64,000 nucleotides of DNA from Siphonodentalium dalli (taxonomy: Eukaryota > Mollusca > Scaphopoda > Gadilida > Siphonodentaliidae): contig CP136063.1 of NCBI GenBank assembly GCA_032622095.1, positions 64,929,897 to 64,993,896 of the forward strand, read 5' to 3'. Below the pieces are notes generated by a model. That model was not told the DNA's origin. It saw only the letters and a list, made by a program, of their open reading frames with translations, and searched no databases. A program made the translations under genes and the position numbers. How positions within the stretch are numbered: the first letter of the stretch is position 1; every line of letters begins with the position of its first letter. Of the stretch, positions 43,423 through 56,544 are shown piece after piece.

Positions 43423-46363
43423 AGCATGTTCAGATCGTTTCGTTTTTCCGCGTTTTGCATCTGTCGAAACGGAAAAACTCCATTTGCATTTTCACTAAAA
43501 CACGCAACATTGCGAGATAAAACGACTTTGATTTACACGGTAAGAAGAAGAATAAACTACATATATATCGATAAAGTTTTGGAACATGTATCAATAACAC
43601 TTGATAGCAGCTAATTTCGACTTGACATTTTGTTATTCAGAATTTTTTTTATTTTTCATGTACCAATTTTTCCTATTTTCGACGTTCGTCTAAAATTTAA
43701 ACTACATCAAACTGCTTCACTGTAAATGATTTTGGGCTAATTATTTAACGTAACAGATTAAAATAGGCACTTGCTTTATATGTATGCCAATTTTGTTTTC
43801 ATTTTCCGGATTTTTAAGGTTTGTTTTCTTAGGTTTAATTTGCCTAACTTTGTCAATTAAAAAAACAATGAACGAATCGCCTCTTATCATTCATCATCTG
43901 TATCAATGCAAAGCACAGTTCAATAATACATTTTGCAAAGGAGTTTTCGATGAACGGCATTCCTAAGTGTTGCAAGGCTGACTCCGAAGTGATACAGGGG
44001 GTCAAATGTGGTATGTTGCAAGGCTGACGGAAGCCGACCACATCTCCTCACACATATTTTTATACTACATTTCAAGCTCAACTGAACAAAATAAAGTTTA
44101 AGCTATTGTCATCTGTTGTCATGGGTTGTTGTTCGTCTGTGCGTGCATCAATTATTGCTGTTGGCATACCCTATATGCCACAAATCTCTCATTTAATTGT
44201 CAACAAACTTCATATGGATTTTTGGGGTGATAATTTTCCCCGAATTGTATCTTGGATTTCATATTTGATTCATCAGCACACCCTGTACCATGTCCTGCCT
44301 TGGTCCTGTGACCCAGACTGTGAATGGGGGGGGGGGTCAAACTTTCTGTTTTGTGCTACCGTTGTCGTAGGTGACAAATCAACATCTCAAACATATCATT
44401 CTGCAACTATTTCCACTACTGCCTGTAAATGGATGCTCTTCATAATAGTACATGTATTTATGTGAATTTAAGAAACTAATTTTAAATTATTCTGTTTACT
44501 TTTTCACTTATATTTAACTTTTTGTGTTGCCAATAAACAATGAAGAAAGTGACATTAATGATGATGTACATGTAGCTCAAATTTAAGCGATGCGAGTAGA
44601 GTATATTGGTGGGTATTAAAAACCAATGTGAAGAAATTTTCCATCGACATCCTTTTTGTTTCTTTGATATAAACTAATCATCAAAACCAAGATAAATAGG
44701 ACAACCCAACCAAGGACATACGCCCCAAACTGTCACAACAACCTGCCTCAGTTATTCTATGTTTTACTTGGTTATATGTAAATATGTGGATAAACATAAT
44801 ACATGTAAATAACTGTGATTATAGAGAACTGTGCTGTAAATGGCAACAAAGAATCATGAGATTAAAATAAGACTGATGAGGTGATGTCAGGTTGATGTGC
44901 TGTGAATTTCTGATAAGATATTCACATGTTTATAAAATTGTGGGTTTCATGCAGGTTTGCAACTTCCAAGTCTCCCCTTCATTTAGGGACCATATACTTG
45001 TTTTCTTCTTGATACTGTACTAATCAGGGACGTGGCTAGAGGGGTGTCCACATTGTGAATTCCAATTGCAGCTCCCTTGAATCAGACTAAACACAAGTTT
45101 TCCGAAATTCCATTCAAACCCCCTCCCCAACTGATTATTATGGTTCTTATCTTGTGGTTAGTCAGATGGAGAAACAGAAGCATGTTTATATATACCCGGT
45201 ATGACATATTTCATAGATCAGAACCTGAAAATTGGATAAATCCTAACCATCTGGTGGTCCGGCTCCAGACAGATTCACAGGGCCCAGGAGAGAAATCAGG
45301 ACATTCTGAATAGACCATTGATTCGGCCCGGTGTGAGAAAATTTTGAAATCTGATCAAGAAAATCCCTAAATCCTAGAATCTGTAGACTGGCCTCAAGCC
45401 TTCCTACAGCGTTGGAAAATTTCAAACCTCATACCCCTGTTACTTTGGAAATTTTCAAACTGATGACCATTTCAGCCCACAATTTTAACCAAATGTAGGA
45501 AAATATTGTGTTCTTAAATTAACAGTTTTTGACTGACCACAAGGGACCAACCAGGACACAAGCCCAAAAGTTGGAAAATTTACTACTACATGTACAAAGT
45601 AGTACCGATACCTTTACTGGGAAAGTATTAACATGAGACAGGTTCATAATAAACTGTGCTTATTTTTATTTCAAATTGATGAAATAACAAATTAAATTCA
45701 ACATATAAACATATATTGTATTAAAATGGCATGTGTGTACAGTACATTTATATAGCTTATCGCAACACACAGAAGATAAGACAAACCAACAAGTCACAAA
45801 AATGCAGTGTATATTATGCAAATGGCATTATTTTTAAAACAATATCAATTTCAGAACATTGCTGCTCTCTGCAGATTTGTGTTAATTCTCCCTCGGAGTC
45901 CCTCCCCCCACATGTTTGTAAGTTTGTTAAGTGGTACCATACAATACAGTGTATACAGGGTCCAGATAACCCAGATAAAGTTTTGGGGCAGGTTCGTTCA
46001 ACTTAGGATAATCAGGTTAGTTGGCAATGAACCCTGCACATGCAGTTTAGTTTTCAGGTGATACAGGCTTTGTGATTTCTGGATAACAATTGTTTAGTGG
46101 CAGTTTAATGTCTCTGTTTGCCCAATAATAGCTCGATGACAAGTATCAAACAATTTGTTGCCTTATGCATGTCTTTGAATGGACTTAAACATTTTGGCAG
46201 AAAAAAAATTTTGACGTCAATTTTTCGAAAATTCAGAAAAAAATCACGTCACATAATTTTCATTTTTTCTCAATTTGGTTATGTTTTAGGATCAATATAC
46301 TACCACTTTATATCAAAATTTCCCAGATTTTTGCAAAATTTTTAAAAAGGTGTGAAGATGCTA
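43423..46363. mobile_element. 2.94-kb hAT-like insertion with 8-bp target duplication
   Basis: CTTATAGT occurs on both sides (43415-43422 and 46364-46371) and once, uninterrupted, at the paralogous site 13153-13160. The ends form imperfect inverted repeats: the left begins AGCATGTTCAGATCGTTT and the right, read in reverse, TAGCATCTTCACACCTTTT. An 8-bp target duplication suggests hAT. No transposase is recognisable. The longest ORF (44106-44465, 119 aa) has no known motif and passes through a poly-G run near 44327, so the element appears non-autonomous or decayed. A stretch near 45027-45130 resembles 16960-17060. Confidence 0.85.
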
Positions 46364-46371
46364 CTTATAGT

Positions 46372-47640
46372 TGCAGTATGTAACCATTATGACCGCGTTA
46401 ATTGCTTTCGATGTTTAGGTATGAACAATGGTTGGGCCATGCACTCTTGGCGGGAACACAATACCTCCGATTTTTTATCCGCATTTAAATGCTTTCTGGT
46501 GTGGTGAATGAGAAACCTGCAGTATTAAGTTTACTTGTGACAAATTTGCACAATAACATTTCTGGTCTCTGTTAACAGTAACCACTATTGTTCGTTAGCT
46601 AAACAACCACACCTTTTTAGACCAGAAAATATTGGAAATAAAAGTAATATTAATCGATAGAAGCATTTCCGGATAGGAGTCTTCGATTCAGATATAATAT
46701 TTTATACCCCGGTAACTATATAAAACATGATTACAAAGAGATAATCCACCTTTAACGCTCGCAATTTACTATTTCCTCGGCTTGGGGGGTCAAAAATAGT
46801 TGAATCAAGTCGAGGAACCCACACATCAAAGCTCAGAGTGATCAGATATCGATTTTTGAAATCTATTATTCAAGAAAATGTTGATATATAACAAAACAGT
46901 TGACGGTGGTTAGCATTATTTTTGGGCAATTAATCGATTCTGATAACTGGAGCGACATTTAAAAAAAAGTTGTTGTTGTTGGTGATTTGGGGACCACCGA
47001 ATCGGATTGATTATCTTTAAATTAAGTTACAAATTGACATGATAAGGGGACATGCAGATTTGCTCCTCATTCACATACCGTAAACACTTTTGTCACGATT
47101 ATCCACCCTAATTCACATACCCTAAACACTTTTGTCACGATTATCCACCCTAATTCACATACCCTAAACATTCAAATAACCTAAACATTCACATACCCTA
47201 AACATTCACATACCCTGAACACTTTGTCACGATTATCCAGGACACAGAAAACGAGTGAATCCGTCAAAGAATTGAATGAAAATTTCAGAATGAAAATCGA
47301 ACCTCAAATTGGCGACAGTGAGTGGAATACATTTAACCATTGATGCGACGAGAGCATGTAACTCAATCAGACTGACACCAATCGAACAGATATGAAGCTA
47401 TTTATTCGTTATCATTCACCGTTAGTGTATAGCTGATGACGGCTTTCCTTGGTGACACTTAATATATTGTCGAAGTGTTAACTAGATCTCATTTGCATAT
47501 ATGTACATGTCAGTTCAGTTGTGTGTCGCCTTATTAAAGTGTCAAGCATGCGTGATATAATTAACACATCTGTCTTTTTAAATGTTAATAGAAATATGAC
47601 ACACATGCCAATTCCAAATTATTGTATATATAGTTTTCGA
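46372..47640. other. Continuation of the flank paralogous to zinc-finger 1
   Basis: Aligns with 13161-14068, 14670-14850 and then 25555-25740. It contains an expanded direct repeat of TTCACATACCCTAAACACTT units with GTCACGATTATCCACCC (about 47061-47225). Noncoding. Confidence 0.65.
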
Positions 47641-47844
47641 TGCTCACGTTTTAGTCTGGTCGATAAACTAAAATGTTATGGTCAACCAGACAACCTATAG
47701 TATAAATTTGGACTAAGTTGGTTTCTATTCAATTTTGAAGAGGAATACATCCTTCATAACTATCCAAAATCCGATCATATCAGCTTTGAACATTGTCTGG
47801 ACTCCAATGGCAGTTCATGATGGCAGTTGGTATCGAAAAATTCT
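47641..47844. repeat. Fragment of dispersed repeat shared with 62940-63020
   Basis: ACTAAGTTGGTTTCTATTC, GAAGAGGAATA and TATCCAAAATC motifs match about 62944-63010. No gene. Confidence 0.5.
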
Positions 47845-48133
47845 GAATTTCGGTGGTAGGTGCGCCAACTAATAACAAATTAGTTATAAAATAAATGCAC
47901 ATGAATTTCGGTGGTAGGTGCGCCATCTAATAACAAATTAGTTATAAAATAAATGCACATGAATTTCGGTTGTAGGTGCGTCAACTAATAACAAATTAGT
48001 TATAAAATAAATGCACATGAATTTCGGTGGTAGGTGCGCCATCTAATAACAAATTAGTTATAAAATAAATGCACATGAATTTCGGTTGTATGTGCGCCAA
48101 CTAATAACAAATTAGTAATAAAATAAAATGCAC
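47845..48133 (+). repeat. 58-bp tandem repeat, five units
   Basis: Units start at 47845, 47903, 47961, 48019 and 48077, exactly 58 bp apart, each beginning GAATTTCGGTGGTAGGTGCG and containing AACAAATTAGTTATAAAATA. Two alternating variants (GGTGGT versus GGTTGT) suggest duplication of a two-unit block. Confidence 0.93.
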
Positions 48134-50329
48134 GCAAACAATGCTTAGTCGTAAACCACATCGGTAGAATGTCTGTCCCAAGATAGCGGCCAAAATGGAC
48201 AAAATGGAATGAAATTTTTGGAAAACTAAATAGCTTGTCATACATGTACCAGAACGAGCAAGCCCTCGAATTATACGAGGACGAATTATTTCTGAGTATA
48301 AGGGGAGCTTTTAATAATAGATTTAAGAATTCTCTCTAAAGTATCTCGCGAGATACAACGAGTAAATATGGACTTTTTGGACGCAAAGAAACGGGAATAA
48401 CGCAGTTTTATCTGTACTGTGCATCTTTACTCGTGTAATATATATATGCAATTAAACAGTTAAATGCCATTCGAATAGGGATGTATTGATTATACACGTA
48501 TGACCTTTTCTAGAAGCAGAAATGTTTGTAATGAAAACAGTCTCACGAATGAGTCCGATAATCATATATTTTTATATCTACAACACCAAAATCCGTCAAA
48601 ATGCACCACTATTGAAGAGTATGCGAGCTTTTCATATGGTATTAGGTGACATGAGTAGATCCCATTGTCCGTGTCTTAAAATAGTAGTCACAGTCGCCTC
48701 CGGTCAATTGATCAAACCACTGTGTAGGAACTGTTACATCGGAAGTGATGGTTTTTGGCTGATTTGTTACGGTTTCTTCTGATTGAAAATAGTCATTTTT
48801 CATTATACGACAAAATAACGCACAATTATAGATATCTTGAAGTGCCGTGTATCGAAACCTGAAATCTAGACCACAATTCACTCGGTATTAGCGAGTTAAC
48901 GCGTAAATAAATAAATGTTATCACTGAAAATCAAGCCAGGTGGACGCAATTTCTTTGTTTTTCGTGGCGTATAAAATATGAAACGCATTCTGAAGACAAA
49001 CAATGACTTTAAAGTATACCCGTGTTATTCTTCTGCAAAATAGCTGGGAATATATCCCGATAGGGGTTGATAATTGGGAGTTGTAGCCTCGTAATCAACA
49101 CGGGTGCGTGTTACGGTTCTATTTCAAACCAATCATGGCTGTGACGGTTCTGTACATGAAATTTATTCGAACGATTTCTGCACTTTGGTCCGAAAATCGT
49201 TTTGTGTATCTAATATTTTAAACCAGATAATGACTTCCGCTTATGTAATTTGCATAATAGTACACGTATATTAAGAAATAACACAATAATATATACCTAA
49301 TACGCGGGGGGGGGGGGGGTAATAGAAAATTTGCAGGAAGGTATGCGTATTTTTGCATTTCAGGGACCCACAACCCCAAAAACGTCCCAAAAATATTTTT
49401 TAGTTTCCATATTTTGACACCCATCCCCCAAATTTCACTCAAATTGGTATAAAATCTCGTAAAACTCTACTGATATCACTATTATGACTGGGAATGATCT
49501 CAATTAGTTAAAATAAGAGTTTAACCTGTTTCAGAAGCTGATTTAATTGAATTTTGTTTTTATAAATTGCTGATCATCTGTATACCTAGGTGACTAGGTC
49601 ATTGTGTTGAATACACAACATTTCATAATTTCGAACTATTTTCTGATTAGTCTGTCAACCAGCCCATTATCTAACATAGTATATACCCCTTATGTTAGCC
49701 TACTGGAGCAACGTACTTCTAATATACTAAACTAGCCAAAACAGGCTCCATTTGGGAGCCTGTATTCAACATGAGAGACACATGTGGCCCCCTTTGTTGG
49801 ACATTTTGATCTTAGACAGAGCCTTCACTTAGCGGCAGCCCTTTTGTGCGTTTCCATCACATTTAGTCATTTTGAAACATTCTTTGAATTACATATATTG
49901 TTTCAGTATATTTTGTTTAAAGATTTAATTCCTTGGTCAATTTAACAAAACCAATTTGATTTCATTTTTTAATTAAAAAATATTGAAAAATTAATACCAT
50001 TATAACATCCATCAGGGTACCCCGAGTCCCCACACCACATTTGGTTGAACTCGTTCCAGGGGTCCGAGAGAAAAATTCGGACAGATCCTACTCGGTTTTA
50101 TATATAGATGACAAGCAGTCACAACACTATATCGGACTTGGATACTTTCGGTTTTGTGAAAAATCATCTGAATTGAAAGACATACACATAATTCACTGAT
50201 TGGCTTGATGCACTAATTACATATTTTCTACCCATTGATAGTCACATTAATGCTTGAGACAGTTGCTGGTTCTGTTTCCATGCAAACAATGATCTAGGCA
50301 GATGGCTCAAAAGTTGTGTTTTAACTGTT
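48134..50329. other. Unassigned region with one retroelement-like fragment
   Basis: No intact gene. The minus-strand frame at 48642-48881 contains TSDVTVPTQWFDQL. Its DNA matches about 50360-50460 (TTCCGATGT followed by ACAGTTCCTACACAGTGG), so it may be another copy of the region in front of the non-LTR relic below. A poly-G run lies near 49307-49319. Confidence 0.45.
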
Positions 50330-52045
50330 AAGAACTCGTGAAATATTTTTCAATTTGCACCATCAGAAACCGTCACAAATCAGTCAAGAACCATCACAAA
50401 TCGGTGATACAACGATTTCCGATGTGACAGTTCCTACACAGTGGATTAAACACGAACATTTCGTTTTCATCACACAAGTCCATGGCTGTATACCATGAAC
50501 GCAATTTATCAAACTGCAAAGAAGTACAATAGACTCTCTTCAGTAAATTTTCAACATAACCAACGTTGCTTACATACTGTGTGACAGAGACTGTCTTTAT
50601 TCCTGGAACTTATATGTGCTTAAATGCACTACGGCCACATATACGCGAAACGTACCGTACTACCGTACTTATACATTCTACCCAGCATCAGTTGTGGCAT
50701 CACCTGGTCGTATCGATCACATTTTACTTCCACTAGAGCTAAATGACATTACAACGAATCGTGTCACACTCGATGATAGTGAGCAGAACATGCCCAACCA
50801 CTTACCTGTGACTTGCTGCATCGAGATTCCTCCCGACTTGTCTAACGAACTTAAACCGACTTTCTTTTAACCCTTTACCCAACAAACCGGCCAAATAAAG
50901 CTTCAACAGCCTAAAATATCTTCGGTCTGTCTCAATAGAACCATACAAATATGGATATCATTGGAACCGGCTCCTTCACCACATTGTGATAGTTACAGTT
51001 ATGCCCTGTGCCAATGCATTCTCTTATATATGCGAGTCGACCATAGGTCGCCTCGCATATATAAGAGAATGCATTGGCCTAAAAAAAATCTTTTTTTACC
51101 ATTTTTTCTTACATTCTTTAACAATTTTATAATTTTTAATGTGTTAAGCCAATGCATTCTCTTATATATGCGAGGCGACCTATGGTTGACTCGCATATAT
51201 AAGAGAATGCATTGGCACAGGGCCGTTCTGTTGGGTAAAGGGTTAACTGGGATAAGATGGATATTTCCTTGTACCAGCGTTCTCTTGATGATTACCTCTC
51301 GGATGTTATGGACCTCACAGTCTCAACTGAAATCGCCCTACACGTACTGTATACTGAAATTACCGACGCAATATTATATTCATCTGTGGTAGCCAGCCGG
51401 ATGAAGAAACGACATAAATCAGCAAAATTCTTCTGGAACGAGGAACTGCGATCACTTCATCGTTTACTGAAGGACAGACGCAACGCTTGGATTGCCGACG
51501 GCAGACCAAATACGTGGGAGGTGTTGTTGTATTCCAATTATAAGTCTGCTTTAGAGAAGCGTCTATTCAGGAAAACGCTACGCACAACAATTGGATGCAA
51601 GGATCAAGAAATGTGCGAAAATCTTGAATTGCACGCGAAGAATAACGATGCGCAGTTCTGGAAAACACTGAACGCATCAAAACAAACGTCGCATTCAAAT
51701 GGCCTGTGCTCGGTTATGACATTCGATGATAAAATTCTTCGCCATCCAGCTGAAATTCTTTCTGCATGGAGGTCATATTTTCAGACTCTGTACAAACCCG
51801 ACATTCATTGTGATCCAGAATTCGAAGAGTCCATAAAGATGCGACTGTCTTCGATTTTGACGCGTCAGATGCTAATTATACAAACAAAGTTTTCTGTGAA
51901 CAAATCAGTGTTTCTGAACTTGCGAAAGTTTTGAGAGGCCTAAAATCTGGAAAATCTAGTGGTATTGACCACGTGGTGAATGAACATCTCATACATGGCA
52001 GTGAATCACTCAAATTATTGATTTGTCGTCTTTGTAATGGTACTA
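50330..52045 (+). pseudogene. Non-LTR retrotransposon relic: endonuclease end and N-terminal RT
   Basis: The frame at 50616-50870 contains SPGRIDHILLPLELNDITTN and a NHLPVTCCIEI motif: the C-terminal part of an APE-type endonuclease domain (conserved H-L-P-V). After the MITE insertion, 51247-51850 continues with NWDKMDISLYQRSLDDYLSD, then FWNEELRSLHRLLKDRRNAW and NDAQFWKTLN, typical of the linker before RT. A frame change near 51850 leads to LRGLKSGKSSGID, the first RT motif, ending near 52045 where another element has inserted. Joining across the MITE also needs a one-base frame change, so it is dead. It resumes at 54848. Confidence 0.8.
50867..51246 (-). mobile_element. piggyBac-like TTAA MITE, copy 5, inside the retrotransposon relic
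   Basis: TTAA flanks, termini CCCTTTACCCAACA and TGTTGGGTAAAGGG, hairpins at 51010-51078 and 51148-51216. Shortest copy (380 bp including TTAA) because of a shorter spacer. It lies between endonuclease and RT of the relic, so it is younger than that element. ORFs here (50961-51392) run through the hairpins and are spurious. Confidence 0.92.
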
Positions 52046-54847
52046 GCAGGGTTACCCGGCGTTGCACAGGTTAATGTATGCTGTGGATATTTGTTGGGAA
52101 TAGAGAATGCTCTTGCTTAAAGTGTTATACGTTTTCTCATAAATTGTATATTCAAATAGCATCACAAAACATGATTATTACAGTCATGTAATATAAGTAG
52201 TGGCTCACCTTTTCAATTGTCATTCTGTTTATCACGATTAATCTGTTCCACCAATAATGAAGTATTTATTTATTTACAACTGCGTATACATTAGACGTTG
52301 TAATATGATACATGAACATCATAAACACATTAGTTCGATAAAAGATGATAATTGGGTTTTACATATTGAGATGTATCAATCAATCTAGTGGGTTGGACTA
52401 AGATCTCGAGGACACCTGGCTATCATATCTCCATGAAGATACAGATGTTTCAAAGAAATTTCCAGGTGCTCATCTGTTCATGGTGCTATATATTGGCTAA
52501 ATATTCTTAGTTTAAACGAAATGTTGCTGCGCATATATATCAGCTGCATGTGCCAGGCACAGAGCGAGATTTTGAGTTGTTTATGTCAGTCGATGAGTCT
52601 GTTCTAAAACCCTTGTCAGATGTCAGTATTGGTAGGATCCTGAAAAGTCTTGTGCTACTAACTGCATTTTCTTGTATATCAGAAGAAACTATATTTGACT
52701 GCACACTGTGACCACTATTTTTGAACAGGCCTTCCATATCTCTTGACAAATTGTAACTTTTTGAGGAAACTGTATTGAATGGAACAGACTAAATTTTGTT
52801 ATTATATATATGCAATCCTCTGACGGTTCGAGGTCTGTCAGTTTGCACGAATATATGTATCTCTTCAATAGAATGATAAATGTACGTTTAATGCTTCTTC
52901 TAGTTATCTCCCTTTGCTAGCTCATTGTGTGAATGCCTTGATTGCCATTCCCATATAAATATGACTGTTAAGAAGATATAATTGTTCAAGTGACTTATGT
53001 GGGTCACCATATGGTCGGGATTGTGAAATGTGAACGCCCAACTACTTAAAATGATATGGAGATGGCCTGGTGACTGTATATAACTTATATGTGGATATCG
53101 GCGAATAGCAATCTTATCAATGATAGTGCATATCCGCTCGCCATCCGTGACGCAAACGACACCAAATGTGATTTAGTTCATGGTATATCATTAGAGAAAA
53201 ACGTGTATGAATTTGGTGGAATTTGGTTTATTAAATCAATTGTTGATGCAACGCTGACTCGAACAACGCCATATTGCGAAGGTGATTATGTATTCGTTTG
53301 GTGGAAATCAGCGACAAAACTATTTCACCATATTTTTTTAATTTCCCCTCCCACCAACAGCGTCATTTTAGAAAATTTTAACCCGCACCATTATCTTCCT
53401 CTTAAAAAGTTACCACTCTTAGAACGCATTGGTGCCATCTCGATTGTACTGCGTGAAGTTATATATAGAACGCACACAGACAGACAAAAAGACAGACAGA
53501 CAGCACGATTTTATTTCTTGTATCATTTGAGAAGAAAGTGTCTGAATTTGATGGTAATTGGTACTAAAAATATTTTGTATCAGTTTTGGTGACCCTCCCG
53601 TCCCTATTTCGGACTCAAGCTGCACACACTAAGACTCATTAGAGATTAGAGATGCATATATATGAAATTGGTGAAAATTGGCGAGTATACAAATTCGTAC
53701 CATAGGGCACCAATTTGGTGTATCTAAACCACACGATAAGATTCCTCGTATCACGGAGAAGAATATGTATCAATCTGGTGGAAATCGGCACTAAACATAT
53801 AGATATAATTTGTTGTGTCCCTCTCATCACTATACACCACTGACTTGAATGGCCCCACTTGTGACATCCTTAAACCACAAGATTACACACCTGATATCAT
53901 GGAGATGATTGTTTATAAGTTTGGTGATAATCGGCGACTAAACAATGTTGTTTTATCAAATTTGGTGCCATTCCCTCCCCTCTCCATCTCTCACCCAAAC
54001 AGCATCACTATAGCGTCTTTAAATCACGATTAGATTCCTCGTATCATGGATAAGAACGTGTATCAATTTGGTGGAAATTGGCGCTAAAAAGTTGTGCATC
54101 AATTTTGGTGCCCCTGTCCCTTTCAATGCAACCCTGACTCGAATGAGGCCACATTTGACAGATAAAAGCCACACCATTAGACTCCTCATACCCTGGGGAT
54201 GATTTTGTATAAGTGTGGTGGCAATCGGCGACTTATTATCAGATTTAGTGCACACCCCCTCCCAATTTCTCATCCAAAAACAACAATTTGGCGTTGTTAA
54301 ATCGCACAATTAGATTCCTTGTATCATGAAGAAGAATATATATCAATTTGGTGGAAATCGGAGCTAAAATTAGTTTTTATCAATTTTGGTGCCCCTCTCC
54401 CCTTTCCGTTCATCCCTGACTCAAACGACGCCACTTTTGACATATTTAAACCACACCGTTGGATTATTCATATCATGGGGATGATTATATGTAAGTTTCG
54501 TGCAATCGGCGACAGAAAAAAAATCTGCCGCCCCCTTCCGGGCACCCCTGACGCGAACGGAGCGACTTTCGCCATATTTAAACCACGCCATTAGATTCCT
54601 CATATTATGGGGATGATTATATATAAGTTTTGTGGCAATCAGCGACAATTTTTTTTTCTGCCCTCCCCCTTTTCTGCCCCTGACAACAACGGCGTCACGT
54701 TAGAAAATTCTAACCCCGACCATTATCTTTCTCGTAAAAAGCTACTCCTAGTAGAACCCTTTGACATCATCTAGATGGTCCCCTGTGAATTTCTATAGAA
54801 CACAGACAGACAGACAGACAGACAGACATTCGCAAATATAGATATAG
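52046..54847 (+). mobile_element. 2.8-kb RTE-like/SINE-like element nested in the non-LTR relic
   Basis: Interrupts the RT domain: protein similarity stops at about 52045 and resumes at 54848. It begins near AGCAGGGTTACCCGGCGTTG, a 5' motif style seen in RTE-associated SINE-like elements, and ends with (ACAG)n plus CATTCGCAAATATAGATATA. The 3' 1.35 kb consists of degenerate ~150-bp units and matches 17937-19290. No RTE endonuclease or RT is visible, so it is non-autonomous or strongly deleted. The 167-aa ORF at 53089-53592 spans these units and is not supported as a gene. Confidence 0.65.
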
Positions 54848-55300
54848 ATGGTGGACTTAGAGTGTATACCAACATCACTGAAAATTGGAATTATTGTTCC
54901 ACTTTTCAAGGGGACACCCAAACCCAGAAATATTCCGGATAGTTATCGCGCTATCACACTACTACCTGTAATGAACAAGACCTTCGAAAGCATCATGTTG
55001 GGAAGATTCCTTAAGGATGGGAAATTCGCCAACTTCCCAAACGAGCTTCAGAATGGCTTCCAAAAAGGCGTCAACAGTCTTATGACATCTTATTTACTAC
55101 AGGAGTCTGTGTTCTGTGCCCGAGACCTAAATTCAAGAGCATTTGTTTGTTTTCTGGATTCCCAGAAGGCATTCGATCGCGTGTGGTACGAAGGCCTGTT
55201 AGTGAAACTTCACGAGCTTGGTATCAACGGAAAGATGCTGAGAATTGTAAAAAACATGTAAAAAAATTGCACAAGTCGTGTTATGTACAGTATTATCAGG
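54848..55300 (+). pseudogene. Non-LTR retrotransposon relic: RT fingers and palm start
   Basis: Continuation of the relic. The 137-codon frame contains PTSLKIGIIVPLFKG, then IPDSYRAITLLPVMNKTFE (RT motif 1-2 region), ELQNGFQKG, and FLDSQKAFDRVWYEGL, the catalytic motif A with its first Asp. A stop follows at KNM, after which KNCTSRVMYS continues the family pattern to about 55300. The YADD-box half of RT is absent. Confidence 0.85.
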
Positions 55301-56544
55301 TAATTGTTCTGATATAACTATTCGGCGCACCTACGCTTACGGCCATTATCGGCGCTAAGTGGAGACTGGATTTCAAAATGCCACATCGCGATATTAATTG
55401 TACTTTTTCATCTTTCCAGAAGGATACGAGCTATGTTATGCGTTTGGTACCTAGTAGAACTAGTAGATGGGTTTATGTACAGTTTCGTCCATACATACCG
55501 ATATTATGACAAAAAGTGGAAATTAATATGTGAAAATATCGATTTCTTTTCAATTTCTAGCCGCCAATTTAGCAGCGATCTTGGCTGTGAGTATCAATTG
55601 CCAAACCCTAATGAACTTCATGTCACTCTTCCATATCAACATGTAATGGTGGATAGAAAACGCGAAACAATAACGCCCATCGTAAGAAAGTAAAGGAATG
55701 TAGACTTGTTTTCAAATTTCGGTCGCCATTTTGGCCGCCATCTTCGATTTGGAAAACAATTTCTTCATGAGATGTAATGTAATTACTTCACCTCAGTATT
55801 TCCAACTCAACTGTAAGCATGGGTGGAGTTGTCTCGATCATGACAATAATGTTCACTGATGCTAAAATCGGCGATTTTCGGCGATTTTTTATTTCTGGTG
55901 GCCAAAATGGATTTGGGTAAATATTCCTCAACTTAGGTATAAGAGGAATCCTAGCTTGAGTATCTCCTGCACATATATATGAATGGGTGTTGTTACAATA
56001 GCAATAACATTAATTGATTCGAAACATTACATCGCTTTATTAACGTAGATTCGGCTTTGACCTATTATACCGGCATTTGGGAAAACGTGATATCGGACAA
56101 AAATATCCCGCAATGAATGAATATTATGGTCCCCGTGTGGTCGCCAATGACTCCTCGAAATGATAAATGTATAACATGACGCAAAGGTGCCAACATTTTC
56201 CCACAGAGACAAACGAAAGGTGATAACATGTCAGAAAAATAGCATATTTTCACATTACGGCGCCCATCTTGGCCGCCATTTTGGATTCTGGTGTCGGTTT
56301 ATTAGCTAATTTCTAAGGGATGTATATTATCATAACGAACCGAGCGGAAAACAAGACCGCATGTGATATCATCTTTACTATAACGGCGATCAAAGAGACC
56401 TGGTGCATTAAAAAAATGGCCGCCATGATGGACGCCATCTTGTCGGGAGTCTCTGCGGCCACTTTTGAACAAAATTAGAGGCGACCTTGAGGAAGAAAAT
56501 TAGTGGGGTGAAGTTGAGTCCTGGGGGGGGGGGTGCAGAGGTCT
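55301..56544. repeat. Dispersed noncoding repeat with AAGATGGCGGCC-type motifs
   Basis: Contains repeated CGCCATTTTGGCCGCCAT and GGCCGCCATGATGGACGCCA style motifs, also found at 62940-63920. The ORF at 55433-55693 has no recognised domain. A poly-G run near 56523 precedes the next locus copy. Confidence 0.55.

Noticed and set aside
44106-44465. 119-aa ORF as a transposase inside the 2.9-kb element
   Set aside because: No DDE or hAT dimerisation motif, and the frame runs through a poly-G tract.
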